Assembly (NCBI GenBank): GCA_963708795.1
Contig: CAVPUH010000005.1
Location: 162,868 to 226,867 of the forward strand
Length of the DNA: 64,000 nucleotides
DNA from: DAIQRJ01 sp963708795
GTDB lineage: Bacteria > Actinomycetota > Actinomycetes > Propionibacteriales > DAIQRJ01
Direction: 5' to 3'
Shown: positions 17,673 to 26,810 of the stretch, in pieces
Position numbering within the stretch: the stretch's first letter is position 1
How the letters are laid out: every line of letters begins with the position of its first letter
Translations under genes and position numbers: made by a program
The notes under the pieces: model-generated
Told to the model about the DNA's origin: nothing
The model's database searches: none
Seen by the model: the letters and a program-made list of their open reading frames with translations, nothing else

Positions 17673-18281
17673 TCAGGTCGTCGGAGAGACCTCCGCCGCC
17701 AGGACCCGCGCCTCCTCGCTGCTCGGGCCGGGAGGTGCTGCGAAGACCGCGCGACGGTAGTAGCGGAGCTCGTCGATGCTGTCCCGGATGTCGCCGAGCG
17801 CGCGGTGGTTGCCGGTCTTCGCGGGCGCCGCGTAGTAGACCCGCGGGTACCACCGGCGGACGAGCTCCTTGATGCTGGAGACGTCGACGATCCGATAGTG
17901 GAGGTGCGCGTCCAGCTCGGTCATGTCGCGGGCGAGGAAGAGGCGATCAGTCGAGACCGTGTTGCCGGCGAGCGGTGCCTTCGAAGGCTCGGGGACGTAC
18001 GTGCGCACGTAGTCGAGCACCTGCTGCTGCGCATCGGCCAGCGCCACGCCGCCCGCCAGGTCGTCGAGGAGCCCGGAGCGGACGTGCATCTCCCGGACGA
18101 AGTCGCCCATCTGCGCCAGTGCGTCGGCCGGCGGGCGGATGACCACGTTCACGCCGTCGCCCAGCACGGCGAGCTCCGCATCGGTGACCAGCGCGGCCAC
18201 CTCGATCAGTGCATCCCGCTCGATGTCGAGCCCCGTCATCTCGCAGTCGATCCAGACGAGCCTGCCCGAGGAGTCAGCCAT
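17673..18281 (-). CDS. orn: Oligoribonuclease
   Basis: The 202-residue protein from ATG 18281 is a DEDDh 3'-5' exonuclease. Motif ExoI is LVWIDCEMTGLDIERD (Asp12, Glu14), ExoII has NTVSTDRLFLARDM, and ExoIII has NHRALGDIRDSIDEL with the His and Asp. This is the signature and length of Orn, which degrades 2- to 5-nt RNAs left by other nucleases and linear cyclic-di-nucleotide products. The C-terminal tail after LRYYR is longer than in E. coli, as is usual in actinobacteria. It lies beside tRNA-His on the same strand. Confidence 0.95.
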   Translation of the reverse strand: MADSSGRLVWIDCEMTGLDIERDALIEVAALVTDAELAVLGDGVNVVIRPPADALAQMGDFVREMHVRSGLLDDLAGGVALADAQQQVLDYVRTYVPEPSKAPLAGNTVSTDRLFLARDMTELDAHLHYRIVDVSSIKELVRRWYPRVYYAAPAKTGNHRALGDIRDSIDELRYYRRAVFAAPPGPSSEEARVLAAEVSPTT

Positions 18282-18698
18282 GGCCGCACACTCTAGTGGC
18301 CGGGCCGCGCAGCGATGGTCGTGCAGCACGGAGCGTCCGGGGCGTTCGTCGTTGCTCGCTCGCTGCTGAGCGTTAGTTGCCAATCGGTCACGTTCTGCAT
18401 CGAAAGCCCCAAAATGTTGCGCGAAACCGCGCCATCCGTGCATCCTGCGCGCAGTCTTAATCAATCTGTAACTCCCGGACACAACGCTGTCGCTGGACGT
18501 CCATAGCCTTGTCGAGGTTTGCTTACGCGGTCGGGGAACGTCTCGAACGGGACTCCCGCGCGCTCGTCCAGCTCGCCCCCACCGCGTGCTCGTCCTCGTC
18601 CCGATCCTCTGTCGGCCGGTCTCCGGGTCGCCCGTCGCTGAAGCAGCCGTCCGGTCCCACAGTCCGATTCAGATTCACCCGTCAGCGGAGGTGGACTC
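18282..18698. other. Intergenic region upstream of the peptide ABC operon
   Basis: These 417 bases separate divergent orn and the transporter operon. A patch around 18450-18475 is AT-rich for this genome and may hold a promoter, but no clear -35/-10 pair or palindrome can be assigned. No ORF with family-like content is present. Confidence 0.4.
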
Positions 18699-19801
18699 GT
18701 GAGCACAGCCAACGTGCTGACTCCTGAACTGGCGGGAGCCGATCGTCCGGATCGGGAGCGCCGCTCGATCTTCGGCCGGATCAGCGGCTCCTATGTCCTG
18801 CGTCGGATCATCAAGGCGCTGCTGACGGTCTATGCGGTCGCGACCCTCACGTTCTTCCTGGTCCGGCTGCTGCCGGGCAACCCGATCGACACGTACATCC
18901 AGACGCTGATCGGCCAGCAGGGGATGTCGTACCCGGAGGCGGCTGCGCAAGCCGCGGGACTGTTCTCCTTCGATCCGACCGAGCCTGTCTTCCAGCAGTA
19001 CCTCAGCGTACCTGAACAACGCGCTCCACGGCAACCTCGGCAATTCGATCGTGTCGCCCGGGGTGAGTGTCGTCCAGACCATCCGGATCTATCTGCCGTG
19101 GACGCTGTTCTCCGTCGGGGTGGCCACGTTGCTGGCCTTCCTCCTCGGCATCGGGGCCGGGATGTTGATGGCCTACCGCCGGGGGACCTGGATCGACCAC
19201 CTGCTCACGACCGTCGGCTCGTTCCTGCACGCGATCCCGAACTACCTGCTGGCCATCCTGTTCGTGGTGATCTTCGGGGTGAAGCTCCAGCTGGTTCGAC
19301 CTGACGGCCATGCGGGGGAGCTACTCGCCGGGCGTGCACCCGAACTTCTCCCTCGACTTCCTCTCCGACATCCTCTACCACGCCTCGTTGCCGATCCTGG
19401 TGTACCTGCTCACCACGGTGGGGACGTGGGCGCTGGTGATGAAGTCGTCCACGGTGGAGACGCTCGGCCAGGACTACGTGACCGTGGCCAAGGCCCGCGG
19501 GCTGGCCGATTCGCGCATCATCTTCGGGTACGTCGGCCGCAACGCGGTCCTGCCGCTGGTGAGCCAACTCGCGGTTTCCTTCGGCTTCGTCGTGGGCGGC
19601 GCGATCCTGGTCGAGCGGACCTTCGCCTACCAGGGCATCGGTGCGGCCACCTTCACCGCCCTGAACGGCCGCGACTATCCCGTCCTGCAGGGGATCTTCC
19701 TCGTGATCACGGTGTCGGTCGTGGTCGCGAACCTGCTGGCCGACCTCATCTACAGCCGACTCGACCCGCGGATCACCAAGCCCGGTTCGGAAAAGGAGTA
19801 G
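18699..19801 (+). CDS. ABC peptide transporter permease, DppB type, two frameshifts
   Basis: The GTG at 18699 has GGAGG 7 bases upstream. The first frame gives the N-terminal segment with the first membrane helix (IIKALLTVYAVATLTFFLVRLLPGNP), the classic DppB/OppB start. One surplus G at about 19009 and one surplus C at 19291 break the frame. Between them lies the DppB periplasmic and second-helix region (YLNNALHGNLGNSI), and after them HASLPILVYLLTTVGTWALVMKSS, the EAA-type cytoplasmic loop (QDYVTVAKARGLADSRIIFGY) and the last helices. The assembled length of about 366 residues is normal. It is the first gene of the importer operon, and the next ATG lies 6 bases after its stop. Confidence 0.85.
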
Positions 19802-19806
19802 TCACG

Positions 19807-20706
19807 ATGGCAACTCTCACGGCCGCCGAGCCGAACACCGCGGGCACCGATGCCGTCAGTCGGTCAGGTGGGCTGGCCCGCGCACTGCGGAGCAGCCCGT
19901 CGGGTTTCGTCGGCATCACGATCGTCGTCGTGATGATCCTCATCGCCGTGATCGGTCCGTTCTTCACCCCCGAACAGGGCGCGGACGTGAACTCGATCCT
20001 GCTGCCGTCCGGCTCCCCGGGGCATCTGCTCGGCACTGACAACGAGGGCAGTGACGTCCTCAACTCGATCATCAACGGGGGCGCACCGGTCATCTTCGTC
20101 GGCTTCGCCGCGGCGGCCATCGCCACCATCATCGCGATCATCTTCGGGTCACTCGCCGCCTACCTGGGCGGCTTCTTCAACTCGGCCGTGCTCGCGATCT
20201 CCGACGTGTTCCTCACGATCCCGCAGATCATCCTGCTGGCCGTCATCGCGGCGCAGATCAAGCTCGACTCACCGCTTCTGCTGGCCGTCCTGCTCGGGGT
20301 GCTCTCGTGGCCGGTGATGACCCTGGCCATCCGTTCGCAGGTGCTGTCGCTGAAGAACCGGGAGTTCGTCGAAGCCGGCCGGTTGCTCGACCTCGGCACC
20401 CCGCGCATCGTGTTCGCCGAGATCCTGCCGAACATGGCGAGCTACATCCTGATGAACTTCATGATCGCCGTGACCAACTCGATCTACGGCCTCGTCGGCC
20501 TGTACGTGCTCGGTCTCGCACCGCTGTCGGGTGCCAACTGGGGCATCATGATCAACCGCGCGATCATCGCCGGCGCGATCTTCAACGACGCGAGCCTGGC
20601 GTTCGTGCTGGCCCCGATCGTGGCGATCGTGATCCTGCAGATCGGTCTGGTCATGACGACCCGGGCACTCGAAGAGATCCTGAACCCACGGCTGAGGAAC
20701 GGGTGA
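19807..20706 (+). CDS. ABC peptide transporter permease, DppC type
   Basis: The 299-residue membrane protein begins at ATG 19807 with a cytoplasmic tail containing LRSSPSGFVGITIVVVMILIAVIGPFF, the usual DppC/OppC opening. LLGTDNEGSDVLNSIINGG is the conserved 'GTDxxGRD' region and NREFVEAGRLLDLGTPRIVFAEILPN the EAA loop that docks on the ATPase. About six transmembrane segments are evident. With DppB it forms the channel for peptides or similar solutes. It is intact, unlike its partner permease. Confidence 0.92.
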   Translation: MATLTAAEPNTAGTDAVSRSGGLARALRSSPSGFVGITIVVVMILIAVIGPFFTPEQGADVNSILLPSGSPGHLLGTDNEGSDVLNSIINGGAPVIFVGFAAAAIATIIAIIFGSLAAYLGGFFNSAVLAISDVFLTIPQIILLAVIAAQIKLDSPLLLAVLLGVLSWPVMTLAIRSQVLSLKNREFVEAGRLLDLGTPRIVFAEILPNMASYILMNFMIAVTNSIYGLVGLYVLGLAPLSGANWGIMINRAIIAGAIFNDASLAFVLAPIVAIVILQIGLVMTTRALEEILNPRLRNG

Positions 20707-20713
20707 TCCGGCG

Positions 20714-21823
20714 ATGACGAGTACCACGGCCACGAGACGAGTCGAGCGGACCGAGGATGCCGCACCACTGTTGGCGATCCGCGACTTCGTCGTCGAGTAC
20801 AAGACGGGCAACGGCGGTGTGGTGCGCGCCGTGCGTGGGGTCGACCTCGATCTCTATCCCGGTGAGGCCATCGCGCTCGTGGGCGAGAGCGGCTGTGGCA
20901 AGACCACGCTCGGCCTCGGGCTCCTCCGACTCCTCCCCACGCTCGGCCAGGCGAGCGGCTCGGTCGTCTTCCGCCGTCAGGACGGCACCAAGACCGATGT
21001 CTTGAAACTCGGTGGCCGCGATCTCCGCAAGTTCCGCTGGAACGACGCGGCGATGGTCTTCCAGGGCGCGCAGTCGGCGTTCAACCCGGTACTGAAGATC
21101 GGCTCGCAGATGGCCGACACGATGAAGGCGCACGGCAACGCCGGCGGTAAGGCCATCCAGGAGCGCTCGTCGGAACTCCTGCGGCTGGTCCGCCTCGAGC
21201 CGAAGCGCGTCCTCGACAGCTACCCCCACGAACTCTCCGGCGGGATGCGACAGCGGGTGCTGATCGCGATGAGCCTGCTCCTCGATCCACAAGTGCTCGT
21301 GCTCGACGAACCCACGACTGCCCTCGACATCCTCACCCAGCGCTCCGTGGTCGACGTGTTGCACGAGATCCGCGATCGGCTCGGCTTCGCGATGATCTTC
21401 ATCTCCCACGACCTGGCCCTGGCCGCAGAACTCGCCGACCGGGTGGCGACGATGTATGCCGGCCGGCTGATCGAGACCGGCGGAGTCCGGGACATCTTCT
21501 ATGAGCCCCGGCATCCGTACTCGGTCGGGCTGATCAAGGCGATGCCGCCGGTGGTCGGCGACCTGCCTGACCTCGAGTCCATTCCGGGCGGCCCGCCCAG
21601 CCTGGCGAATCTGCCGTCCGGCTGCGCATTCCGTCCCCGCTGCAAGTTCTCGACGGACGAGTGCGCCACGATCGATCCGCCACTGGTTCCGGTGACCGAC
21701 GTCGCGGGAAAGGACCACGACGTCGCGTGCATCCACTGGGAGGACGTTCACCTCGAGCGCCACATCGTCGCCTCGGTGCCCCCCGTACCGGATGCGACCG
21801 ACCCGACGGAGGCGACGGCATGA
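20714..21823 (+). CDS. ABC peptide transporter ATPase, DppD type
   Basis: The 369-residue ATPase has Walker A GESGCGKTT, Q-loop MVFQGAQSAFNP, signature LSGGMRQRV, Walker B VLVLDEPTTALD and switch His in FISHDLALAAE. The C-terminal oligopeptide-permease extension (HPYSVGLIKAMPP, then GCAFRPRC and later cysteines) identifies it as the OppD/DppD subfamily, whose C-terminal cysteines bind an iron-sulfur cluster in some homologues. Its stop overlaps the start of the second ATPase (ATGA), so the two are translationally coupled. Confidence 0.95.
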   Translation: MTSTTATRRVERTEDAAPLLAIRDFVVEYKTGNGGVVRAVRGVDLDLYPGEAIALVGESGCGKTTLGLGLLRLLPTLGQASGSVVFRRQDGTKTDVLKLGGRDLRKFRWNDAAMVFQGAQSAFNPVLKIGSQMADTMKAHGNAGGKAIQERSSELLRLVRLEPKRVLDSYPHELSGGMRQRVLIAMSLLLDPQVLVLDEPTTALDILTQRSVVDVLHEIRDRLGFAMIFISHDLALAAELADRVATMYAGRLIETGGVRDIFYEPRHPYSVGLIKAMPPVVGDLPDLESIPGGPPSLANLPSGCAFRPRCKFSTDECATIDPPLVPVTDVAGKDHDVACIHWEDVHLERHIVASVPPVPDATDPTEATA

Positions 21824-22887
21824 CCGCGACCGAGAGCCGTCCGATCGAAGAGCGGTCGAGCACGACGCCCCTGATGTCGCTCACGTCGATCACGCAGACG
21901 TTCGATACGAAGAGCGGCCCGATCAACGCCGTCGACGACATCGACCTCTCGATCAACCCGGGTGAGGTGTTGTGCCTCGTGGGAGAGAGCGGTTCGGGAA
22001 AGACCACGGCGGCTCGGATGGCGGCCGGTCTCGCTAAGCCGAGCAAGGGCCACGTGACGTTCGGCGGCAAGGACATCTGGTCGATGGACAAGCACGAGTT
22101 CGCCGAATTCCGGCGGAAGGTGCAGTACATCCATCAGGACCCGTACTCCTCGCTCAATCCGACGAAGACGATCCAGCAGATGCTGACCGCGCCGCTGCAG
22201 GTCCACAAGATCGTCAAGGGCAAGAAGGATGCAGGTGCGCGCGCAGCCGCACTCCTGGCCGAAGTGGACCTCACGCCGCCGGAGAACTTCCTGTCGAAGT
22301 TCCCGCACCAACTCTCCGGCGGGCAACGGCAGCGTGCGGCGGTCGCGCGGGCGCTCACCCTCGGCCCCGAACTCATGATCGCGGACGAGTCCACGTCCAT
22401 GCTCGACGTCTCCATCCGGATCAGCATGCTGGCCATGCTGGGCAGGCTGCGGGACGACCTGGGGGTGGGGTTTCTCTTCATCACCCACGATCTCGCGATC
22501 GCCAAGTACTTCGGTTGGCGCGGTAAGACCGCGGTGATGTATCTGGGTCGGATCGTCGAGTTCGGGCCGACACCGCAGATCATCAACTCGCCGCAGCATC
22601 CGTACACCAAGGCGCTGATCGAGGCGATTCCCGAGCCCGACCCAGACCTCACGAAGACGAAGGGCGCCGGTTCTCTTCGCAGCATGGACATTCCGAGCCT
22701 CGCGGCCTTGCCGAGCGGCTGTAACTTCCACCCACGCTGCGGGGCGTTCGAGGAGGGCCTGTGCGACGTGCAGGAGCCGCAGCTCGCGCTCGTCGGTCCC
22801 TCGCAGTCGGCGGCCTGCCTCGTCGCCGAGCGTGACCACGGAATCGCCGCGGTCGACGTCGATCGGGGCAGTGAGCGAGGTGCGTGA
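21820..22887 (+). CDS. ABC peptide transporter ATPase, DppF type
   Basis: This 355-residue protein starts at ATG 21820, overlapping the previous stop. It has Walker A GESGSGKTT, Q-loop YIHQDPYSSLNP, signature LSGGQRQRAAVARAL, Walker B LMIADESTSMLD and H-loop FITHDLAIAKY. One position is unusual: Walker B reads ADESTS rather than DEPTS. The C-terminal GCNFHPRCGAFEEGLC extension again marks the peptide-importer family. It pairs with the DppD-type subunit to form the ATPase heterodimer. The next short gene starts within its stop codon. Confidence 0.95.
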   Translation: MTATESRPIEERSSTTPLMSLTSITQTFDTKSGPINAVDDIDLSINPGEVLCLVGESGSGKTTAARMAAGLAKPSKGHVTFGGKDIWSMDKHEFAEFRRKVQYIHQDPYSSLNPTKTIQQMLTAPLQVHKIVKGKKDAGARAAALLAEVDLTPPENFLSKFPHQLSGGQRQRAAVARALTLGPELMIADESTSMLDVSIRISMLAMLGRLRDDLGVGFLFITHDLAIAKYFGWRGKTAVMYLGRIVEFGPTPQIINSPQHPYTKALIEAIPEPDPDLTKTKGAGSLRSMDIPSLAALPSGCNFHPRCGAFEEGLCDVQEPQLALVGPSQSAACLVAERDHGIAAVDVDRGSERGA

Positions 22888-23093
22888 TGCCACCGGCACT
22901 GACGCGGATCGGCCTGACGTGGGCTGTGCTGCTCGTCCTCGCCAGCGGCCTGCTGTTGCTCGGGCAGACTCCGGGCACGCCCGAGTTCGTGGTCACGGTG
23001 ATGACGCTCGGCATCGGTGTGGTGCTCGGGGTCGGCATCATCCTGGCGATCTACCTGACCCGCCGTGCCGAACGACGCTCGCTGGAGCGATGA
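22887..23093 (+). CDS. Small two-helix membrane protein in the peptide transporter operon
   Basis: The 68-residue ORF starts at ATG 22887, sharing a base with the TGA of the ATPase gene, and ends 85 bases before the binding-protein gene. Two hydrophobic segments are obvious: LTWAVLLVLASGLLLLG (residues about 9-25) and VVTVMTLGIGVVLGVGIILAI (about 36-56). A basic tail (TRRAERRSLER) follows, which places the C-terminus in the cytoplasm. I do not recognise a family. Tight coupling inside the operon suggests a transporter accessory, but that is inference. Confidence 0.7.
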   Translation: MPPALTRIGLTWAVLLVLASGLLLLGQTPGTPEFVVTVMTLGIGVVLGVGIILAIYLTRRAERRSLER

Positions 23094-23178
23094 CCAGCTC
23101 GACCCACCAGAATCCCACACATCAATCCACTCTGACCGCGCGGTGCGGACAGTGAAAGACGAAAGGACGACCAGGGAC

Positions 23179-25042
23179 ATGAGTTCCACCAACAACCTCG
23201 ACCCGATCGAAGGCAAGACCGTAAAGAACGAGGTTTCCCGCCGAAACGTCCTGCAGCTGTTCGGCATCGCCGCTGCAGGAGTGGCCGGTGCGAGCGCACT
23301 CGCCGCGTGCTCACCGAGCAAGGACGCCAACACCGGCGGAAGCGCCGGAAGCAGCACGGCGCCCAAGGAGTTCCACGGCGCGTACCCCTACCAGCTGCCG
23401 CCGAAGGGCCATTACAACCTGGCCCCTGGTGTCACCGACGGCATCCAGGCCGGCAGCCCGTACCAGGACCTGATCTACCCGAGCTTCGCGATGTGGTACT
23501 GGGACGCGAAGAAGTGGGAATACATGATGGCCGAGTCCCACGACCTCCAGGTGGCGGCCAAGACCCTCACGGTGAAGATCCGGCCGGGCGTGACGTGGAG
23601 CGACGGAACGCCGGTGACCTCCAAGGACGTCATCTCGACCTTCAACCTGCGCTGGCTGCTCCGCAGCCAGGACTGGACGTACCTGTCCGACGTCGAGGCC
23701 GACGGTGACGACAGCGTGGTGTTCAAGATCGGAACGCCGTCGACCGTCGTCGAGCGTTACGTGCTCCGCGCGCCCATCCTGCCGGCGTCCGTGTACGGCG
23801 AGTGGGGCGACAAGGCCGCCGCGCTGCGCGAGCAGAAGGCGAGCCTGGACGAGGGTGCCGGCAAGACGGCGAACGCGGACTTCCAGAAGTTCCGGCCCGA
23901 CCCCGCCAAGTTGATCGTGTCCGGCCCGTTCACGTTCAACACGAAGGACATCACCAGCGCGCAGATGTCGCTGGACAAGAACCCGAAGGGTCTGTTCGCC
24001 GACAAGATCGGGTTCACCTCGGTGATCCTCTACAACGGCGAGACGTCCGACGTCACGCCGGTCGTGATGAACAAGTCGGTCGACTACGCCACCCACGGCT
24101 TCGCGGTGGCGAGCGAGAAGGGCTTCCTGGCCGCCGGGTTCCGCATCCTGCGGCCGCCGGTGTACTCGGGCCCGGCGCTGGTGTTCAACTACACCGCGCA
24201 CCCGGAGTTCTCCGACGTGAAGGTGCGGCAGGCGATCGCGCACGTGATCGACCGCGCCCAGAACGGCACCGTCTCGCTCGGCGAGTCCGGCGTGGCCGTC
24301 AAATACATGGCGGGCTTCTCCGACATCCAGGTGCCGGACTGGCTGTCCCGGGACCAGATCGCGAAGCTCGACACGTACGATCTGGACCTCGACAAGGCGA
24401 CGTCCCTGCTCGAGTCCGCGGGCTGGAAGAAGACCAACGGCAAGTGGCAGACCCCGGCCGGGAAGGCCGGCGGCCTACGACCTGAAGTTCCCGGCGGAGT
24501 TCGCGGACTGGAACCCCTCGGCCGTGAACGCTGCCGACCAGCTGAACAAGTTCGGGTTCAACATCACCAAGCGCGGCATCACCTACACCCAGCTGAGCCC
24601 GGACGTGCTGTCCGGCAAGTTCGACATCTCCATCCAGAGCTGGGGATCATCGAACAACCCGCACCCGTACTTCGCGTTCGTCCAGGACCTGTTCGCGTAC
24701 AACTACGTCATCGCGGCGAACTCGGGCGGCAAGGGCATGAACTTCCCGCTCAAGCAGAAGCTGCCGAACGGCTCGACGATCGATCTACAGGAAGTCGTCA
24801 ACAAGTCTCCGCAGGGTCTCAAGCCCGAGGAGCAGAAGGCGAACGTGGCCGCGGCGGCGCTGGCCTACAACTATCTGCTCCCCGAGATCCCGTTGTTCGA
24901 GCGTTACGGCAACAACCCCGCGCTCGAGGGTGTTCGCGTGGCCAAGTTCCCGGCCGACGACGACCCGATCCTGAAGAACGCCCCGTACGCGGACAACTTC
25001 GTGATCATGTACATGTACCAGAGCAAGGTCGCTCCGGTCTGA
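23179..25042 (+). CDS. Peptide ABC transporter substrate-binding lipoprotein, one frameshift
   Basis: From ATG 23179 the N-terminus holds a twin-arginine signal (SRRNVLQLFGIAAAGVAG) and a lipobox (ALAAC, Cys about 45), so the protein is Tat-exported and lipid-anchored. The mature part is an SBP_bac_5 family protein, with typical blocks WEYMMAESHDLQ, TVKIRPGVTWSDGTPVTSKD and DVKVRQAIAHVIDR. One surplus base near 24472 interrupts the frame. The downstream frame (YDLKFPAEFADWNP, then FNITKRGITYTQL, FDISIQSWGSSNNPHPYFAF) ends at 25042. The full product would be about 620 residues, slightly long for the family. It delivers the ligand, probably a peptide, to the permeases upstream. Confidence 0.85.
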
Positions 25043-25078
25043 TCCGGCGCCGCTGAGCTCGTCCGCGAGTCTCGACCG

Positions 25079-25114
25079 AACGAGCCCGCCCCGTCACCTC
25101 GGGGCGGGCTCGTT
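25079..25114. terminator. Bidirectional hairpin terminator after the transporter operon
   Basis: AACGAGCCCGCCCCG at 25079-25093 pairs perfectly with its complement at 25100-25114 around a 6-base loop, a 15-bp stem. It lies 36 bases after the binding-protein stop and 16 bases before the end of the convergent DUF1707 gene, so it can terminate both. Confidence 0.75.
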
Positions 25115-25130
25115 CCGTGTCCGCGATACG

Positions 25131-25460
25131 TCAGTGCGTGACGGGCCAGCCGGATCCGGCGTGCAGGAGTTCACGGCAGCGATCGATGAACGAGTCGAGC
25201 CGGCGGACGTTGGTGTGACGCGTGGGCGGCGGTGGCGACTCACGACGGACGAGGACCGGGAGGTCGTCGAGCAGTTCGGCCAGTCGCACGTCGGTATGCG
25301 CGAACAATGCCGACTCGACCCGCGCTTCGAGTTCCGGCATGGTCAACCGGCCGTCGCTGTAGTGCTCGCAGAGTTGCGCGATGACGAAGTCCTGATCGGC
25401 CTTCCCGACGAGGATGGCCCGGCGCTCGTAGCTCCGCGCGGCCTGGCGGAGTCCGTCCAT
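25131..25460 (-). CDS. DUF1707 domain protein
   Basis: The ATG at 25460 is preceded by GGAGG with 8-base spacing, giving 109 residues. Residues about 17-65 form a DUF1707 domain (ILVGKADQDFVIAQLCEHYSD, GRLTMPELEARVESALFAHT, LAELLDDLP), a short helical module found in actinobacterial proteins of unknown function, often attached to membrane segments. Here there is no membrane segment. The C-terminus is polar and basic. It stands alone, convergent with the transporter operon. Confidence 0.8.
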   Translation of the reverse strand: MDGLRQAARSYERRAILVGKADQDFVIAQLCEHYSDGRLTMPELEARVESALFAHTDVRLAELLDDLPVLVRRESPPPPTRHTNVRRLDSFIDRCRELLHAGSGWPVTH

Positions 25461-25556
25461 CGACAGCGCCTCCTTGCCTCGTTCGACCCGATGACATCGA
25501 TCATCGCAAAGACTGGGCGATTCGGGCAGGGGGCGATGCCCGCACATCTGTCCTGA

Positions 25557-26243
25557 CTACTCCGGGACGCGCCACACCCGGAAGAAGGTCTCCCGACTCA
25601 CCTCGAAGCCGAGAGAGACGTACAACCGGATCGCGCGGGTGTTGATCTGCGCGGTGTGCAGGAACGGGGTCTCTCCCCGGCCACGGACGTTGGCGGCGAC
25701 GGCCCGCACCAGCCGGGTGGCCAGACCTTCACCGCGATGGGCGGGATCGGTGCATACCGCGCTGATCTCGGTCCAGCCGGGCGGCTGGGCACGCTCACCG
25801 GCCATCGCGATCAGCCGGCCGGCGCGGCGGATCCCGAGGTACGTGCCGAGCTGGACGGTCCGGCGCTCGAACGGCCCGGGATCGGTCCGGGCCACCAGAT
25901 CGAGCATCTCCGGGACGTCTGCGGCACCGAGCACGACGGCCTCGGCGTCAGGCCGGGCCTCCATGCAGACGTCCACCATCTGTACGCCGGGAAAGTCCAT
26001 GACGATCTCCCAGTCCGGTGGGGCCGTCGTGTCGCGGGCAGCGGCCAGGAGGACTCGACCACCCGCACCCGCGAGGACCGCCATGTCCGCCCAGGCCCGC
26101 GGGTCGTCGGCATCGGCGAGCGCGCCGAACGGCGAGACGTCGGGCGCGAAGCGCGCTGCGAGTCCGTTGCGCTCGGCCAGGGCGGTGTGTGTCGTCGTCA
26201 GCGACCCCCAGACCGGGTTGCGCAGGACGTCGTCGGTCGCCAT
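25557..26243 (-). CDS. GNAT family N-acetyltransferase (FR47-like)
   Basis: The 228-residue protein has a poorly conserved N-terminal half and a C-terminal GNAT fold: YLGIRRAGRLIAMAGERAQPP (strand 2-3), EISAVCTDPAHRGEGLATRLVRAV with the acetyl-CoA pyrophosphate loop HRGEGLA, and FLHTAQINTRAIRLYVSLGFE. This corresponds to the FR47/GNAT subgroup. The substrate is unknown. The gene is monocistronic and divergent from the DUF5990 gene. Confidence 0.85.
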   Translation of the reverse strand: MATDDVLRNPVWGSLTTTHTALAERNGLAARFAPDVSPFGALADADDPRAWADMAVLAGAGGRVLLAAARDTTAPPDWEIVMDFPGVQMVDVCMEARPDAEAVVLGAADVPEMLDLVARTDPGPFERRTVQLGTYLGIRRAGRLIAMAGERAQPPGWTEISAVCTDPAHRGEGLATRLVRAVAANVRGRGETPFLHTAQINTRAIRLYVSLGFEVSRETFFRVWRVPE

Positions 26244-26341
26244 GATCGAGCCTTCCGCCGGGGAGCTGGTCGCGACGACGAGACTAGCGGTGACACGGTC
26301 GTGGGCGGCCCCGGCCGTCGCTCACATGATGGAGGTATCCG

Positions 26342-26782
26342 GTGGCAGAGCAGGCAAATCTCCGAGTGATCGGGCACGAGTTGCCGAGCCGGACCGGATC
26401 GGAGCTCGCGGGACTGCACATCGGGGTCCAGCGTGGAACCGAGATCCTCGAGCTCACTGGCGCTGAGGCCGAGTCCGTCTCCTTCGACATCCGCGTCGAG
26501 CCGATCGTGGAGGGCGGAGTGCTGGTCGACTTCCGAGGCCCGTACGTCCAGGGCAAGCGCGGCGGGCGTTTCGTCTACCTGAACTGGGTGGACGTCGCCG
26601 ACGACGGCACGCAGACGAGATACGGGCGGGCGAAGGTCGGTCTCGAAGAGCTGCCGGACGATGTGGCGGCCGCCTTGATCGCCGACGCGCCGGTCGCGGT
26701 GGAGATTGGTCTCACGGACCCACGTGGCCGCCCGCGCTGCGCGTCGATCAAGCCGGCGGAGTTGCGCTGGTCTCGGCTCTGA
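26342..26782 (+). CDS. DUF5990 family protein
   Basis: The GTG at 26342 has a GGAGG about 8 bases upstream. The 146-residue protein matches the pattern of the actinobacterial DUF5990 family (FDIRVEPI, DFRGPYVQGKRGGRFVYLNW, GRAKVGLEELP). The family has no known function. Predicted content is mainly beta strand with no signal peptide or membrane segment, so it should be cytoplasmic. It is flanked by divergent and convergent genes and appears to be a single-gene unit. Confidence 0.75.
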   Translation: MAEQANLRVIGHELPSRTGSELAGLHIGVQRGTEILELTGAEAESVSFDIRVEPIVEGGVLVDFRGPYVQGKRGGRFVYLNWVDVADDGTQTRYGRAKVGLEELPDDVAAALIADAPVAVEIGLTDPRGRPRCASIKPAELRWSRL

Positions 26783-26810
26783 TCTGCCGTCAGGTCGCGT
26801 GTGCCTGCGA

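Noticed and set aside
20269..21763. Long minus-strand frames opposite the DppC/DppD genes
   Set aside because: Shadows of the transporter genes, which carry full ABC motifs.
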